A stretch of 64,000 bases of DNA, taken from NCBI RefSeq assembly GCF_022965805.1, contig NW_027331347.1:82421-146420 (forward strand). Reading direction: 5' to 3'. Positions within the stretch are counted from its first letter, which is position 1, and every line of letters starts with the position of its first letter. The notes under the pieces were generated by a model. The model saw only the letters and a list, made by a program, of their open reading frames with translations, made no database searches and had not been told where the DNA came from. The position numbers and the translations under genes were made by a program. This stretch comes from Primulina eburnea. Its lineage: Eukaryota > Streptophyta > Magnoliopsida > Lamiales > Gesneriaceae. Below are positions 23,294 through 34,344 of this stretch, piece after piece.

Positions 23294-25508
23294 TGTGGCG
23301 CCCGGTTTAGGAATTCATAATTATTCCCTTACTAGGTGCCACATTTACCTTCAATCTTTCTTTATTGAACTTCTATTTTTATTTTTACCATTATTATTAT
23401 TATTAAGATATTGTAGATAAAAATTTGAATATTTTCTATAATAATTTAAGGATTATCTACAAATATTTACATTCTTATTTCAAATATATACAATTATTTT
23501 ACAGCGGAAGTCTAACATTCATATGTACAATTATATTACAGCGGTAGTTTAACATTCATTTATAAACAGATCATCTCAACATTCAAATGCTCTTATTTCA
23601 GCTTCAGTTATTTTCCTCTTGTTCCAATTCGGGGGTTCCTGTGTCTAGAAATTACAATAGACGAAAAGAAACAGAGGGTTAAGTCTTTGAGAACTTAGTG
23701 AGTTTAAATCAGTATATGGCTTTTAAATAACACTTCATCATAATTATACATGAAATAATAGGAATAAAAATTTAGATATTATGAATGATATGCAATGAAA
23801 AAAAATAGATAAATGAAAATTCCATAAATTAACATTGGTGGCTCTAATTGAGCACTTTTACGAGCCGGGTGAACCATTCTCCGGACCGAAATATTCGGTG
23901 CGCGTTGTTCAGATGAACCATATACCCGGGACTTTTGACCCGTTGTTCATTGGACTCATTTTCCGGGCCGAAGCCACGTTGTCCAGTGGACTCAATTTCC
24001 GGACCGAAATCCGTTGTCCATGACTCCATTCATTCATTCATGATATATCAATCCATTCATAAATATGCAAGAAAATATATCAGTAATTGAAATGAACAGT
24101 GGATGATATTTGAACATTAAATAAATGTTATTGAAATTTCCAGGCCAAATTCCAAAGGCTTTAATAGAAGAATGAATAGTAATTTCCTCACCTGGTAACT
24201 TACAGTTTAGGCTTGATTAATAGTCCGAGTTCCTGGAGCAAGTCCTAAAAATATATTATGAATGATATTTACATGTTAGAGTTTTTAAGTAACTAGCTGA
24301 TCATTTCCAGATTATTTTTTGTTCAAAATTTAATCCGGTTGATTTTAATTAAGTTTCAAAAATTCATATTAATTAGAAGGTATATCCAAACATTACGAAA
24401 GTTGGCCAAAAAGTCGGAAATAACCTCCAGAACGGTTCGGCCGCCGGAAATTCGCCGATCCGGCGGCGCGTGCGCTACACGCGCCGATGTTGCCGGCGCG
24501 TGGCTGGCGTTCCGGCGGCCACGCGTGGCCCGTTTTTTTCCAGCATATGTAACTTTTGAAGATCTTGAATTCTTTGGTTGAAAGTTTTGTCAAATTCCTA
24601 ACCGATCGATACTAGATTTAAATATCGTCGTATGGTTAACTAAGGTACTCCGGCATTCCGAAAATGTTAGTTCCGACAATATTTTGGGATGACGGACAGG
24701 ATGTACCTCATCTATGCAACAAGAGGTACAACTTTGTTATTCAAGCCGACCTCTAGTTTGGTGTGTAGCTATAAGATAAATGAGCGAAAAGTACCTAGCT
24801 TGAATACGAGGTACCCTTGCCGTTTTACGGAATGTCTTTGTTGGATTTCCTTGTTTTCAGTCGATCATCTTACGCCACCTCCGGCGCTATATTGTTTTAT
24901 GATATGAGGTGAATAGTTGGTGATTTATTAGGATTTTTCTGAAAGAAGTATGGATTTTTCCTTTCCTCTTCCCTCTTCCTTTCTTCCTTCTTTTCTTTTC
25001 CTTTCCTCTTCCCTCTTCCTTTCTCTTTCTTTTCTCTCTCGGCTGTATATGTGGATTTGAGGATTTGTGAAGATGGTATTCAATATATATATAGCCGAGA
25101 CTCATGTTTATCTTTATTATTATTTTTTTATTTTTATTTATTTATTTATTTATTAAATATAAAAAAATCTCACGTTGATCCAAACTTAATATTATTATAT
25201 TCGTGTATCTAATTATTGAACTTAATTATCTTATATTGAACTTAATAATTATTGTAATTTACTTAACATATATGTTGAGTTTAATTATAATATTTTATTA
25301 TATTTTGGGTATTTGATTTTGGAATGAGACTTTATAGTGCTTGATGAATTTTTAAGTGTATTGTGATGTAATTTAATGTATTTCTAGATACTTTGGACAA
25401 ATAAAATTTGTACCGAAAAATAATGTGATAAAATTTTAAAAGTGAAAATAATAAAATTTATACTAATAAAAATGCATTTATGCACCTTTGTTTTTAGGGT
25501 GTCACAAC
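23294..25508 (-). mobile_element. Solo LTR, 2215 bp, in the integrase gene
   Basis: Flanked by ACAAC (23289-23293 and 25509-25513) with TG...CA ends. On the minus strand it starts TGTGACACCC, a common beginning of plant gypsy LTRs. Minus-strand orientation is also suggested by AAACTCACTAAG, which resembles the core of the other long LTRs here. Contents: a purine/pyrimidine-biased stretch (24955-25060), a very GC-rich block (24430-24530) and short repeats with CCGGACCGAAAT and GTTGTCCA (23870-24030). No coding sequence is supported. Confidence 0.88.
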
Positions 25509-26478
25509 AACATTGGCCCGGAAGGCAATGATTTCTGGATTTTGGTGGGCGAGTATAAGCCAAGACTCTGCTCTAGTGGTCCAAGCGTGTGATGGTTGTC
25601 AAAATCATACTAATTTTTAACACAGCCCGGCTACTCCTATGAAGCTCATCTGGGCATCTTGCCCTTTCGATTAGTGAAGGATGAACATTGTCGGTCCATT
25701 TTAAGTTGCCCGAGCTCAAAAGAAATTTCTCTCGGTAGCAGTTGACTATATTTCTAAGTGAATAGAAGCCGAGCCCCTGGCTAAGATTACCGAGGAAGAA
25801 GTGTTAAAGTTTCTATAAAAATATATTGTATGCCCATTCGGGATTCCCCGAAGGCTAATTTCATACAATGGAAGGCATTTTCAAGGGAAGAAGATCACAT
25901 CAGGGAGCCAAGAAATGAAGATTACTCAGTCTTTCACTTATGTTGCTTATCCTCAAGCAAATGGTCAAACAGAGGTTGTAAACAGAATTATTGTGCAAGC
26001 CTTGAAAACTAGGCTACAGGACAAAGGAAAAGGCTGGGTGGAGGAGCTGCCTAGTGTTCTTTGGGCATACAAGACTACTCCTCGAGCACCTACTCAAGAA
26101 ATTCCTTTCAACCTAGTGTATGGCTCTGAAGCAGTTATTCCTGTTGAGATCGGGCAATATTCTACCCGGGTCGAATCTTTCCTGGATAATAATGATCAAA
26201 GCCAAGCGATGGAATTAGCTATGGTGGAGGAGAAGAGAGGGCGGGCTATGATTCGAATGGAAGCTTATAGAGGACGGATTATGAAATCATATAACAAGCG
26301 ATTCCGAATCCGAGACTTTAACATAGGAGAGCTAGTGATGAAAAAATTCAATCCAGCTGGAGATGTTGGTAAATTGGAAGCTCAGTGGGAAGGACCTTTC
26401 AAGATAACTCGGGAGCTTTTTATCTGGAGAATGCTCAAGGACGCTCTCTCAAGAGACCCTCGAATGTTTTTCATTTGA
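25509..26478 (+). pseudogene. Tat integrase, catalytic core and C-terminus
   Basis: Continues the integrase frame. The first catalytic Asp is replaced by Asn (MNIVG, normally MDIVG), and the second lies in SYNGRHFQ, where Asp of the usual DNG is Tyr. The Glu in NGQTEVVNR is kept. Stops occur near 25670, 25760 and 25815. From 25915 the frame is open for 187 codons: LPSVLWAYKTTPR, TPFNLVYGSEAVIPVEI-like residues, and the C-terminal LEAQWEGPFKITRE, typical of Tat integrases. The enzyme would be inactive. Confidence 0.88.
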
Positions 26479-26574
26479 AAAAGTTTTACGCTTAAAAAGA
26501 TGTAATTATTGTTTTAAGATATAATGAAGTTCTTTTCTTCTCAAAAAGTGCATTAATATTATATCTAAACCAGG

Positions 26575-27620
26575 GAGGTACCCCGGCCCAAGACTCCGTA
26601 CCCTGGTTATTTATTAAGCCCAAGGATCAGTACCTGGCTCGGGGCTCCGCACATCGACCACTCCAAGTCCCGAGATCGACTCCCCAGCCCAGGGCTCCGT
26701 ACCCTAATTATCTTGTTAAGCCCAGGGCTCCGTACCCTAGGTTGGGGCTCCGCACATCGACCACTCCAAGTCCCGGAATCGGCTCCCCAGCCCAAGGTTC
26801 TGTACCCTGGTTATCTTGTTAAGCCCAGGGCTCCGTAACCTGGGTCGGGGCTTTGCACCTCGACCACTCCAAGTCCCGAGATCCGCTCCCCGGCCCAGGG
26901 CTCTGTACCCTGGTTATCTTGTCAAGCCCAGAGCTCTGTACCCTGGCTCGGGGCTCCGCACCTCGACCACTTCAAGTCCCGAGATCCGCTCCTCTGCCCA
27001 GGGCTCCGTACCATGGTTATCTTGTTAAGCTCAGAGCTCTGCACCCTGGCTCGAGGCTCCGCACCCTGGCTCGGGGCTCCGCACCTCGACAAATCCAAGT
27101 CCCGAGATCGGCTCCCCAGTCCAGGGCTTCTTACCCTGGTTATCTTGTTAAGCTCAGGGCTCTGTACTCTGGCTCAGGGCTCTGCACCTCGATCACTTCA
27201 TGTCCCGAGATCCGTTCCTCGGCCCAAGGCTTCGTACCCTGGTTATCTTGTTAAGCCCAGGGCTCCGTACCATGGCTCGGGGCTCCACACCTTGACCGCT
27301 CCAACTCCCAGGATCGGCTCCCTAGCCCAGGGCTCTGTACCCTGGTTATATTGTTAAGCCCAGAGCTCCATACCCCGGCTCAGAGCTCCTCACCTCGACC
27401 ACTCCAAGTCTCGGGATTGGCTCCCCGGCCTAGGGCTCCTACCCTGGTTATCTTGTTAAGCCCAGTGCTTCGTACCCTGGCTCGAGGCTCCACACCTCGA
27501 CCACTCCAAGTCCCGGGATCCGCTCCCCGGCCCAGGGCTCCGTACCCTGGCTCAAGGCTCCATACCTCGATCATTTACTAAGTGTAGGGGTCTGTACCTG
27601 GCTCAGGGCTCAACATCTCG
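26575..27620 (+). repeat. Tandem repeat, about 103 bp x 9-10, in the Tat 3' region
   Basis: The anchor phrase GGTTATCTTGTTAAGC recurs near 26604, 26705, 26809, 26912, 27015, 27139, 27241, 27344 and 27447, giving steps of 101-104 bp. One step is 124 bp because of an extra GCACCCTGGCTCGAGGCTCC-like piece. Each unit contains CAGGGCTCCGTACCCTGG, which can fold into a short hairpin. Tandem repeats between integrase and the 3' LTR are known in Tat/Ogre elements and can seed satellites. The open frames here come from repeat periodicity. Confidence 0.92.
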
Positions 27621-27942
27621 ATTACATATTGAAAGTACCGACTATTTTATAACACTTAGAAAAATTCAGAGATTCAACATTCGAAAGAATTTTATGAGTA
27701 AGAATAATCTAATTATTTCTAAGGCCGGTTATATTGCAAGCGATATTAATTTATATATGGAAGAAAGACATTTAAAATGAAGAATATTTAATTGATAAAA
27801 GCCCGAATGCAAGGATTCCAAGAAAAATGAAGGAAAAAAATTTACAATCCTATTCTAAGTCTACCGGGCTAGACCCTGGCTGTTCTCTCTGTGTGGGGTC
27901 CGCACTCTCCTCTTCCAAATCCTTGGGAAGGGATGTTATTAC
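27621..27942 (+). other. Tat 3' region between the tandem repeats and the antisense gene
   Basis: AT-rich non-coding DNA, followed by the probable untranslated 3' end of the antisense gene. Confidence 0.5.
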
Positions 27943-28061
27943 TCATACAAAGTCAAGAAAGTCTTTCCTATCCTTAGGTAGGAGTCCGACCTCTTCAAAT
28001 TGTTTACGGCATTTGTCAAAGCCGTTCTTGAAGAGTGGATAAGCGGGATATTCGACTGCTG
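27943..28061 (-). pseudogene. C-terminal fragment of the Tat antisense gene
   Basis: On the minus strand it reads VEYPAYPLFKNGFDKCRKQF and then a stop at 27943. With one copy of the CCTTG duplication it joins in frame to the exon ending near 35505. The Sirevirus therefore split this gene. Confidence 0.7.
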
Positions 28062-28224
28062 CCTTGTGTTACGCCTTAAACGCATACAAATCTCGAAGAT
28101 GAGATTAATGTTTTTAATGCTGTAACATATCCCAAAGTTTTTGTTTTGATGATACCAAAACTTGGCTTAAAAATGTACTAATGTTTTATATTGAGGCATG
28201 CAGGAAACTAAGAACAAAGTTAAG

Positions 28225-28697
28225 TTCGGAAGATCCGAAGTTGGTTCGGACGTTCCGAAACGGTGCCGATCAGAAGCAAAGTGGAAGCTGTTCGGAAGCT
28301 GCGAGGAGCCAGTTCGGACGGTCCGAAGACGTGATCGGACGTTCCGAACACAAGCAATCAAATCACTTGAATGCGGAGACAAATTGATCTGACTGATTGA
28401 TTGAGTAAGATTTCGGACGCTACGAAGGACATGATCGGACGCTACGAAGTGTTGAAGATTTCAAATCTCTGGAAACGCGGGAATGTTCGGACGGTACGAA
28501 CTTGAGTTCGGACCTTCCGAAGCTGTTCACACACTGTCTGAAAGAACTGTTCGGAAGATACGAAGTTTGATCGGTCCATCCGAAGCACATGTTCGGACCC
28601 TACGAAGTCAAGAACGGACGATCCGAAGTCATCCCAGAATTACGCAAATTGATTTCAATCACATCGGACGTTCCGAAGCATAAACAGAAGATCCGAA
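28225..28697. repeat. Palindrome cluster TTCGGA-N3-TCCGAA (5' LTR)
   Basis: About fifteen 15 bp dyads, with centres near 28232, 28252, 28298, 28320, 28341, 28419, 28441, 28493, 28514, 28557, 28577, 28599, 28620, 28670 and 28690. Neighbours within a group are 20-22 bp apart. Some right arms are TACGAA instead of TCCGAA. The cluster ends about 20 bp before the TATA box. Confidence 0.92.
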
Positions 28698-28716
28698 CCT
28701 TGGCGTCCAAGACTAG

Positions 28717-28724
28717 TATAAATA
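28717..28724 (+). promoter_or_regulatory. TATA box of the Sirevirus-type LTR
   Basis: TATAAATA directly downstream of the palindrome cluster; repeated at 34995-35002 in the 3' LTR. Confidence 0.8.
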
Positions 28725-29223
28725 GGCCTTTGAGGATGTATTTTCAAACATCCCACTCCACTCTCTCTTGTCTCTTACAAAGCTTTCTACTATCTCTTGT
28801 GTGCGTTGATTAAAAGAGTTGTAATATCAAAAGAGTTGTAGAAAAAGAGTGAAAGTAATACTCTCGAGTGGGTTGTAAAGTTCGTGGCTATCCTTGGAGC
28901 CCTCAAGGCCAAGTAGACGCATCGAGGCGTGGTTGTAAAAGCTAGCTTGGAGCTCCTAAAGCCAAGTCGATATAGTGATACCTCGATCCTCATCGAGAAG
29001 GGGAGACGTAGACGATTCTTCGTCGAACTTCCATAAACATCTCTATCCCTCTTTACTTTACGCATTTACTTTACTACGCATTTATTTTACGCACTTACTT
29101 TACGCATTCATTTTTTATTTGTGATTGTCCCTCAAGTCTTCCGCTTGCAATTTTTGCAAACTCGTTTTAAAAACGCTAAAGGGCCTAAAAGAACCTATTC
29201 ACCCCCCCTTTAGGTTCTTCAAG

Positions 29224-29235
29224 TGGTATCAGAGC
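29224..29235 (+). other. Primer binding site, initiator Met tRNA
   Basis: TGGTATCAGAGC, two bases after the 5' LTR end, complementary to the 3' end of initiator tRNA-Met. This is standard for copia elements. Confidence 0.93.
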
Positions 29236-29258
29236 AAGGTTTTTCAAAATCTTTTAAA

Positions 29259-30806
29259 ATGGCCAATCTAGCAAGCGAGTATGCCCAAGGACAATCCACA
29301 AATCGTCCCCCTCTTTTCAATGGTACTAATTACGGATATTGGAAAAATAGAATATCTCTATACATCCAATCCGTCGATTACGACCTTTGGAAAATAACGG
29401 TGAAAGGTCCCTATATCCCCATGAAAACGGTGGATAATAAGGAAATTCCTAAGGGAATGGATGACTTCACCAAGGACGATATGAAACTTATCTCTCAAAA
29501 TGCTAAAGCTATGAATATTCTTCATTGTTCTCTAGATATGAATGAATACAACCGAATCTCGGCTTGTACCTCCGCCAAAGAGATTTGGGACAAATTGGAG
29601 ATTTGCCACGAGGGAACCAATCAAGTCAAAGAAACGAAGATAGACCTTCTCCAACTCAAGTACGAGACCTTTGAGATGGAACCCAAGGAGGATATCGACA
29701 CCATGTTCCGGCGGCTCACCCAAATCATCAATGAGCTTGCCCAACTTGGTGAGAACTACCCAACTAAACAAGTGTGGAGGAGAGCCCTTCGAGCATTACC
29801 GGCGGAATGGGATGCAAAGCGCACGGCTATCATTGAATCCAACAAGGGAGATGCGGCATCCTACGACCTTGATCAACTTCATGGGACCCTAAAGACCCAT
29901 GAACTTGAAGTATCTACCCGGAAGGAGACAAAGAAAGATGACGATAAAGTAAAGGCGAAAGGGATCGCCTTGACCAGTCAACTTGAAGATAGCGACGATG
30001 AAGAAATGGCACTCCTCACTAGAAAGTTCAAAAGATTCATGCGGAGTTCCAACTTCAACAAGAAAGACAAAAAGTTTGAGAAGGAAGTGACCTGCTACAA
30101 CTGTCAACAAAAGGGTCACTATGCAAACGAGTGTCCCTCCAAGAAGAAGGCCGGCAAAGACAAGAAAAAGGCCCTTCTAGCCACGTGGAGCGACAGCGAC
30201 AACGAAGAGGAGTCTACCCTATGCTTCATGGCGAAGGAAGATCATCTGACCGACTCGGATGACGACGAGGTACCCTCTTACGATGAATTACTCTCCGCTT
30301 ACACTAGTATGTACAATAAGGCTAAGTCACTTAGAAATGAGAATAAGCAACTTAAAACTGAACTAGAAGCTAGGATGCATGACAACACTAAGCTCAAGAC
30401 AAACCTAAGAGAATTAGAGAAAGCCTTCGACAAGTTCAATGTGAGTAGCGGTAAACTAGAAAACCTCTTGAGCATGCAAAGGTGTAACTTCGACAAAGGA
30501 GGTCTAGGATATGAAAAGAAATCAGTCAACTTCGCTAGTCTTATCGCAAAGGCAAAACCAAGAACACCACCAACATGCACTTACTGTTGTAAGATAGGCC
30601 ACATAAGACCTAAATGCAAGAAACTTAGACACCAACACAACAAGAATAGTTATTGGAAATGGATCCCCAAATCCCCAACTACTAACCCCAAAGGACCCAA
30701 AGAAACGGGTACCAACTATCAAACTGTATCTCAACCTTGTAGGGACAAAGGGGAGACAAGTCATCGAGCACTTGGTATCTTGACAGTGGATGCTCTCGAC
30801 ACATGA
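29259..30806 (+). CDS. Sirevirus-type gag
   Basis: Start chosen at ATG 29259 ([10 protein letters not shown]). An in-frame GTG upstream overlaps the primer site and is not credible. Gag core: [20 protein letters not shown] at about residues 17-36, then the copia gag pattern around [20 protein letters not shown] zinc knuckle: [14 protein letters not shown] (about residue 285), with a second [14 protein letters not shown] near residue 440. Acidic stretches and a probable coiled coil lie between them. Gag packages element RNA. It ends at 30806 because the frame shifts near 30758, just before the protease, where family members usually continue as one polyprotein. Confidence 0.9.
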   Translation: MANLASEYAQGQSTNRPPLFNGTNYGYWKNRISLYIQSVDYDLWKITVKGPYIPMKTVDNKEIPKGMDDFTKDDMKLISQNAKAMNILHCSLDMNEYNRISACTSAKEIWDKLEICHEGTNQVKETKIDLLQLKYETFEMEPKEDIDTMFRRLTQIINELAQLGENYPTKQVWRRALRALPAEWDAKRTAIIESNKGDAASYDLDQLHGTLKTHELEVSTRKETKKDDDKVKAKGIALTSQLEDSDDEEMALLTRKFKRFMRSSNFNKKDKKFEKEVTCYNCQQKGHYANECPSKKKAGKDKKKALLATWSDSDNEEESTLCFMAKEDHLTDSDDDEVPSYDELLSAYTSMYNKAKSLRNENKQLKTELEARMHDNTKLKTNLRELEKAFDKFNVSSGKLENLLSMQRCNFDKGGLGYEKKSVNFASLIAKAKPRTPPTCTYCCKIGHIRPKCKKLRHQHNKNSYWKWIPKSPTTNPKGPKETGTNYQTVSQPCRDKGETSHRALGILTVDALDT

Positions 30807-33793
30807 CGGGAGAAAAGAAGCTGCTACAATCCATTCGACCAAAAGAAAAGGGATCGGTGACCTTCGGAGACAACAGCAAAGGGATCATAGAAGGCATCGG
30901 CTCAATAGGTATATCTAACTCTACTATTATTGATGATGTACTTCTTGTGAAAGGGCTTAAACATAACCTCCTAAGCATTAGTCAATTGTGCGATAGGGGT
31001 TATGAAGTCAAATTCACACCACACGATTGCACTGTATCACTCACAACTGACAAAACCATTAGTTTCAAAGGTTATAGAAGTGAAAATGTTTACAAGGTCG
31101 ATTTAAAGATTTCATCTTTTTCAAAAATAAAAAGCCTTGTAACATTAAATGTTGATGACAACATTCTTTGGCATAGACGACTTGGTCATGTTGGGATGAG
31201 CACCATAGAAAAACTTTTAAAACTTGACCTAGTTTCCGGAATGCCAAAGCTGAATTTAAAATTAGATTCTTTTTGTGATGCTTGTCAACTTGGTAAACAC
31301 ACAAAGGAATCTTTTAAAAATAAAAATTTTGTATCCACTTCTATGCCCCTTGAATTACTTCACCTAGATTTATGTGGTCCCTCGAGGACAACTAGTCTAG
31401 GAGGAAAATCTTATGCTTTTGTCATTGTAGATGATTTTTCACGTTTTACTTGGACATTGTTTTTAGCCCACAAAAATGATGCCTTTGATCATTTCAAAAT
31501 TTTTGTCAAAAAGGTTGAAAATGAGAAAAATCTTTTGATCAAACAAATCCGTAGTGACCACGGAACGGAATTTCAAAATGAAAATTTTTCAATTTTTTGT
31601 CAAAGCAAAGGCATTGGTCACAACTTTTCTTGTCCTAGAACTCCTCAACAAAACGGTGTCGTTGAGAGGAAGAATAGGACCCTAGTAGAGATTGCAAGGA
31701 CCATGCTATGTGAGCATTCTCTACCAAAATATTTTTGGGCTGAAGCAATGAGTTCTGCTTGTTACATCATCAATCGCGTATCAATAAGGCCAATTCTCAA
31801 GAAAACTCCATACGAACTATGGAGAGGGAGAAAGCCTAACATTTCTTACTTCCGCGCTTTTGGATCAAAATGCTTTATCCACAACAATGGTAAGGACAAC
31901 CTGGGTAAGTTCGATGCTAAATCGGACAAAGGTATCTTTCTTGGTTACTCTACTTCTAGCAAAGCATATAGAGTCTTTAATAAACGTACTTTACTAGTTG
32001 AAGAATCTATTCATGTCATATTTGATGAAACTAACCCTTGCTTGCCTAGAACTGTTGTTTCTGATGATGATGATATAGATATCCTTGGCGAAAAGTTGGA
32101 GTCCACAAGCCTAGATGATGTTCCTAAAGATCAAGAGGACGCACCTCTTCCGAAGGAGTGGACTACACACAAGGATCATCCCATGGACCTCATCATTGGT
32201 AGCCCATCGAAGGGAGTATCTACTCGCTCTTCTAATATGTGCAATTATCTTGCTTTTCTTTCTCACATAGAGCCTAAGAACATAGAAGAAGCTTTACTTG
32301 ATGATTCTTGGATTATTGCTATGCAAGATGAACTAAATGAATTTAGAAGGAATAAAGTTTGGAATCTTGTACCTAGACCCACTGATAGACCTGTCATAGG
32401 AACTAAATGGGTATTTAGGAACAAGTTAGATGAGCATGGTACAATCACTAGAAATAAAGCTAGGCTAGTAGCTAAAGGATATAGTCAAGAAGAGGGAATT
32501 GATTATGATGAGACTTATGCCCCTGTCGCTAGACTAGAATCCATTCGCATGCTACTTGCTTTTGCTTGCTCTAGAGACTTTAAATTGTTTCAAATGGATG
32601 TTAAAAGTGCTTTTCTTAATGGTGATTTGAAAGAAGAAGTGTATGTTGAGCAACCTGTTGGTTTTGAAGATGTGCACTTATCTGATTATGTGTATAAACT
32701 TGATAAGGCTTTGTATGGTTTGAAACAAGCTCCTAGAGCTTGGTATGAGAAATTATCTACCTTTTTGCTGTCTAATGGTTTTTGTAGGGGTAAAGTTGAT
32801 ATTACCTTATTTACCTTGACTAAAAATAATGATTTGCTGATAGTACAAATATATGTAGATGATATTATTTTTGGTGCTACTAATGAACACTTGTGTAGAG
32901 ATTTTTCTAAGCTTATGCAGGATCACTTTGAGATGAGCATGATGGGCGAACTCAACTACTTCCTTGGTCTCCAAATCAAGCAATGCAAGGATGGTTTCTT
33001 TGTCAACCAAGGGAAGTACATCAAGGATATGCTAAAAAAGTTTGGGATGGAGTCTTCCAAAGCCTCATCCACACCTATGAGCACGACAGTCAGACTCGAC
33101 AAAGATGAGGGAGGTAAACCTGTTGACCAAAAGTTATTTCGTAGCATGATTGGCTCCCTACTCTATGCGACTGCTAGTAGACCTGACATTATGTTTAGTG
33201 TTTGCTTGTGTGCACGATTTCAATCATGTCCAAAGGAATCACACTTATTCGCCTTAAAACGCATTTTCAAATATCTTTCAAATACTCCAAATCTCGGATT
33301 ATGGTATTCTAAGAACTCATTTTTCGATTTAAAAGCTTACTGTGATGCCGACTTTGGAGGATATAAGGTGGATAGAAAGAGCACTAGTGGAACTTGTTTC
33401 TTTTTGGGAAATTGCTTGGTGTCATGGTTTTCTAAAAAGCAAAACTGTGTTGCACTTTCAACGACCGAGGCCGAGTATATGGCTGCCGGTAGTTGTTGTG
33501 CACAAATTCTTTGGATGAAGTATCAATTACTCGACTATGGTGTTACTTTTTCAAAAATTCCAATCTTTTGTGATAATACAAGCACCATATGTCTAACAAA
33601 GAATCCAGTTCAACATTCTCGTACTAAACATATTGACATTCGACATCATTTCATTCGTGATCACATTGAGCAAAATGATGTTGAACTTCACTATGTTGAC
33701 ACCAAGAATCAAATTGCTGATATTTTTACAAAACCACTAGATGAATCTACTTTTACTCGTTTGCGTGGTGAACTTGGCATGATTGAGTTGTAA
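30758..33793 (+). CDS. Sirevirus-type pol: protease, integrase, RT, RNase H
   Basis: The frame is open upstream of its first ATG (30803) and already contains the protease motif [13 protein letters not shown] at about 30767-30808. From ATG 30803 it runs 996 codons. GAG-pre-integrase zinc finger WHRRLGH and CDACQLGKH (about 122-165). Integrase triad in HLDLCGP (about 188), RSDHGTEF (about 251) and NGVVERKNR (about 287). RT from about 517, [34 protein letters not shown], and catalytic YVDD (about 683-686). RNase H: YCDADFGG (about 845), TTEAEYMA (about 889) and [14 protein letters not shown]. All catalytic residues appear intact. An apparent one-base loss near 30758 separates it from gag, so this copy would need frameshifting to express pol. 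Confidence 0.93.
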   Translation, partial: KSSSTWYLDSGCSRHMTGEKKLLQSIRPKEKGSVTFGDNSKGIIEGIGSIGISNSTIIDDVLLVKGLKHNLLSISQLCDRGYEVKFTPHDCTVSLTTDKTISFKGYRSENVYKVDLKISSFSKIKSLVTLNVDDNILWHRRLGHVGMSTIEKLLKLDLVSGMPKLNLKLDSFCDACQLGKHTKESFKNKNFVSTSMPLELLHLDLCGPSRTTSLGGKSYAFVIVDDFSRFTWTLFLAHKNDAFDHFKIFVKKVENEKNLLIKQIRSDHGTEFQNENFSIFCQSKGIGHNFSCPRTPQQNGVVERKNRTLVEIARTMLCEHSLPKYFWAEAMSSACYIINRVSIRPILKKTPYELWRGRKPNISYFRAFGSKCFIHNNGKDNLGKFDAKSDKGIFLGYSTSSKAYRVFNKRTLLVEESIHVIFDETNPCLPRTVVSDDDDIDILGEKLESTSLDDVPKDQEDAPLPKEWTTHKDHPMDLIIGSPSKGVSTRSSNMCNYLAFLSHIEPKNIEEALLDDSWIIAMQDELNEFRRNKVWNLVPRPTDRPVIGTKWVFRNKLDEHGTITRNKARLVAKGYSQEEGIDYDETYAPVARLESIRMLLAFACSRDFKLFQMDVKSAFLNGDLKEEVYVEQPVGFEDVHLSDYVYKLDKALYGLKQAPRAWYEKLSTFLLSNGFCRGKVDITLFTLTKNNDLLIVQIYVDDIIFGATNEHLCRDFSKLMQDHFEMSMMGELNYFLGLQIKQCKDGFFVNQGKYIKDMLKKFGMESSKASSTPMSTTVRLDKDEGGKPVDQKLFRSMIGSLLYATASRPDIMFSVCLCARFQSCPKESHLFALKRIFKYLSNTPNLGLWYSKNSFFDLKAYCDADFGGYKVDRKSTSGTCFFLGNCLVSWFSKKQNCVALSTTEAEYMAAGSCCAQILWMKYQLLDYGVTFSKIPIFCDNTSTICLTKNPVQHSRTKHIDIRHHFIRDHIEQNDVELHYVDTKNQIADIFTKPLDESTFTRLRGELGMIEL

Positions 33794-33828
33794 ACACTAG
33801 TCGAATACTCTCGTACATATTTGTTAAA

Positions 33829-34343
33829 TTGAGGGGGAGTATTATTAATGTGAGCATTATAATGTCGGATAATACAAATTAATTGTATTTATCCATAATT
33901 ATGGCTCAACATTCATTTATGTGCTAAATATTTTAAATTTTAGGTGTTCCTCATCTTGGCTACTTCGGAATCCACCGAACGTGTTCGGATCGTCCGAACC
34001 GAGCCATAGAGAGTCACGGGATGCGGATTCTTAGATTATGTTTTTGTTATTTTTGTTTATTTTATCTTTATGCATCATTGTATAAAAGACTTGCATTTAT
34101 TAGTGGATATTTTACCTGTTTATTTGTCTCTCTTTATGCTTATGTCTTTTTGCTTATCACAAAAAGGGGGAGAATTTATTTGGTTAAAATTGCTATTAAA
34201 TGGTTATTAAATAAATTCGCCTTAATTCAACCTCTTAGACTTGTTATTTGATTAAGGGGGAGTTATTTAATAATAATTTAGATTATGTTGATTATTGTTT
34301 CTCAATTTTTAACCAAGTTTTGTGATCATCAAAAAGGGGGAGA
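33829..34343 (+). other. Sirevirus 3' region with four polypurine-tract-like motifs
   Basis: TGAGGGGGAG (about 33830), AAAAAGGGGGAGA (about 34157), AAGGGGGAG (about 34253) and AAAAAGGGGGAGA (34331-34343). The last directly precedes the 3' LTR and is the functional candidate. Repeated tracts in this position are a reported Sirevirus hallmark. Dyads of the LTR type (TTCGGATCGTCCGAA) also occur near 33980. Confidence 0.88.
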
Positions 34344-34344
34344 T

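Larger units (their letters stand above)
28067..29221 (+). mobile_element. 5' LTR of the Sirevirus-type element
   Basis: TGTTACGCC...GGTTCTTCA, 1155 bp. U3 carries the palindrome array. A TATA box (TATAAATA) lies at 28717-28724, so transcription probably starts about 30 bp downstream. Small ORFs on both strands are shadows of the repeats. Confidence 0.95.

Noticed and set aside
26607..27581. Plus- and minus-strand ORFs across the 103 bp repeats
   Set aside because: They follow from repeat periodicity and low stop content; proline/arginine-rich with no domain.
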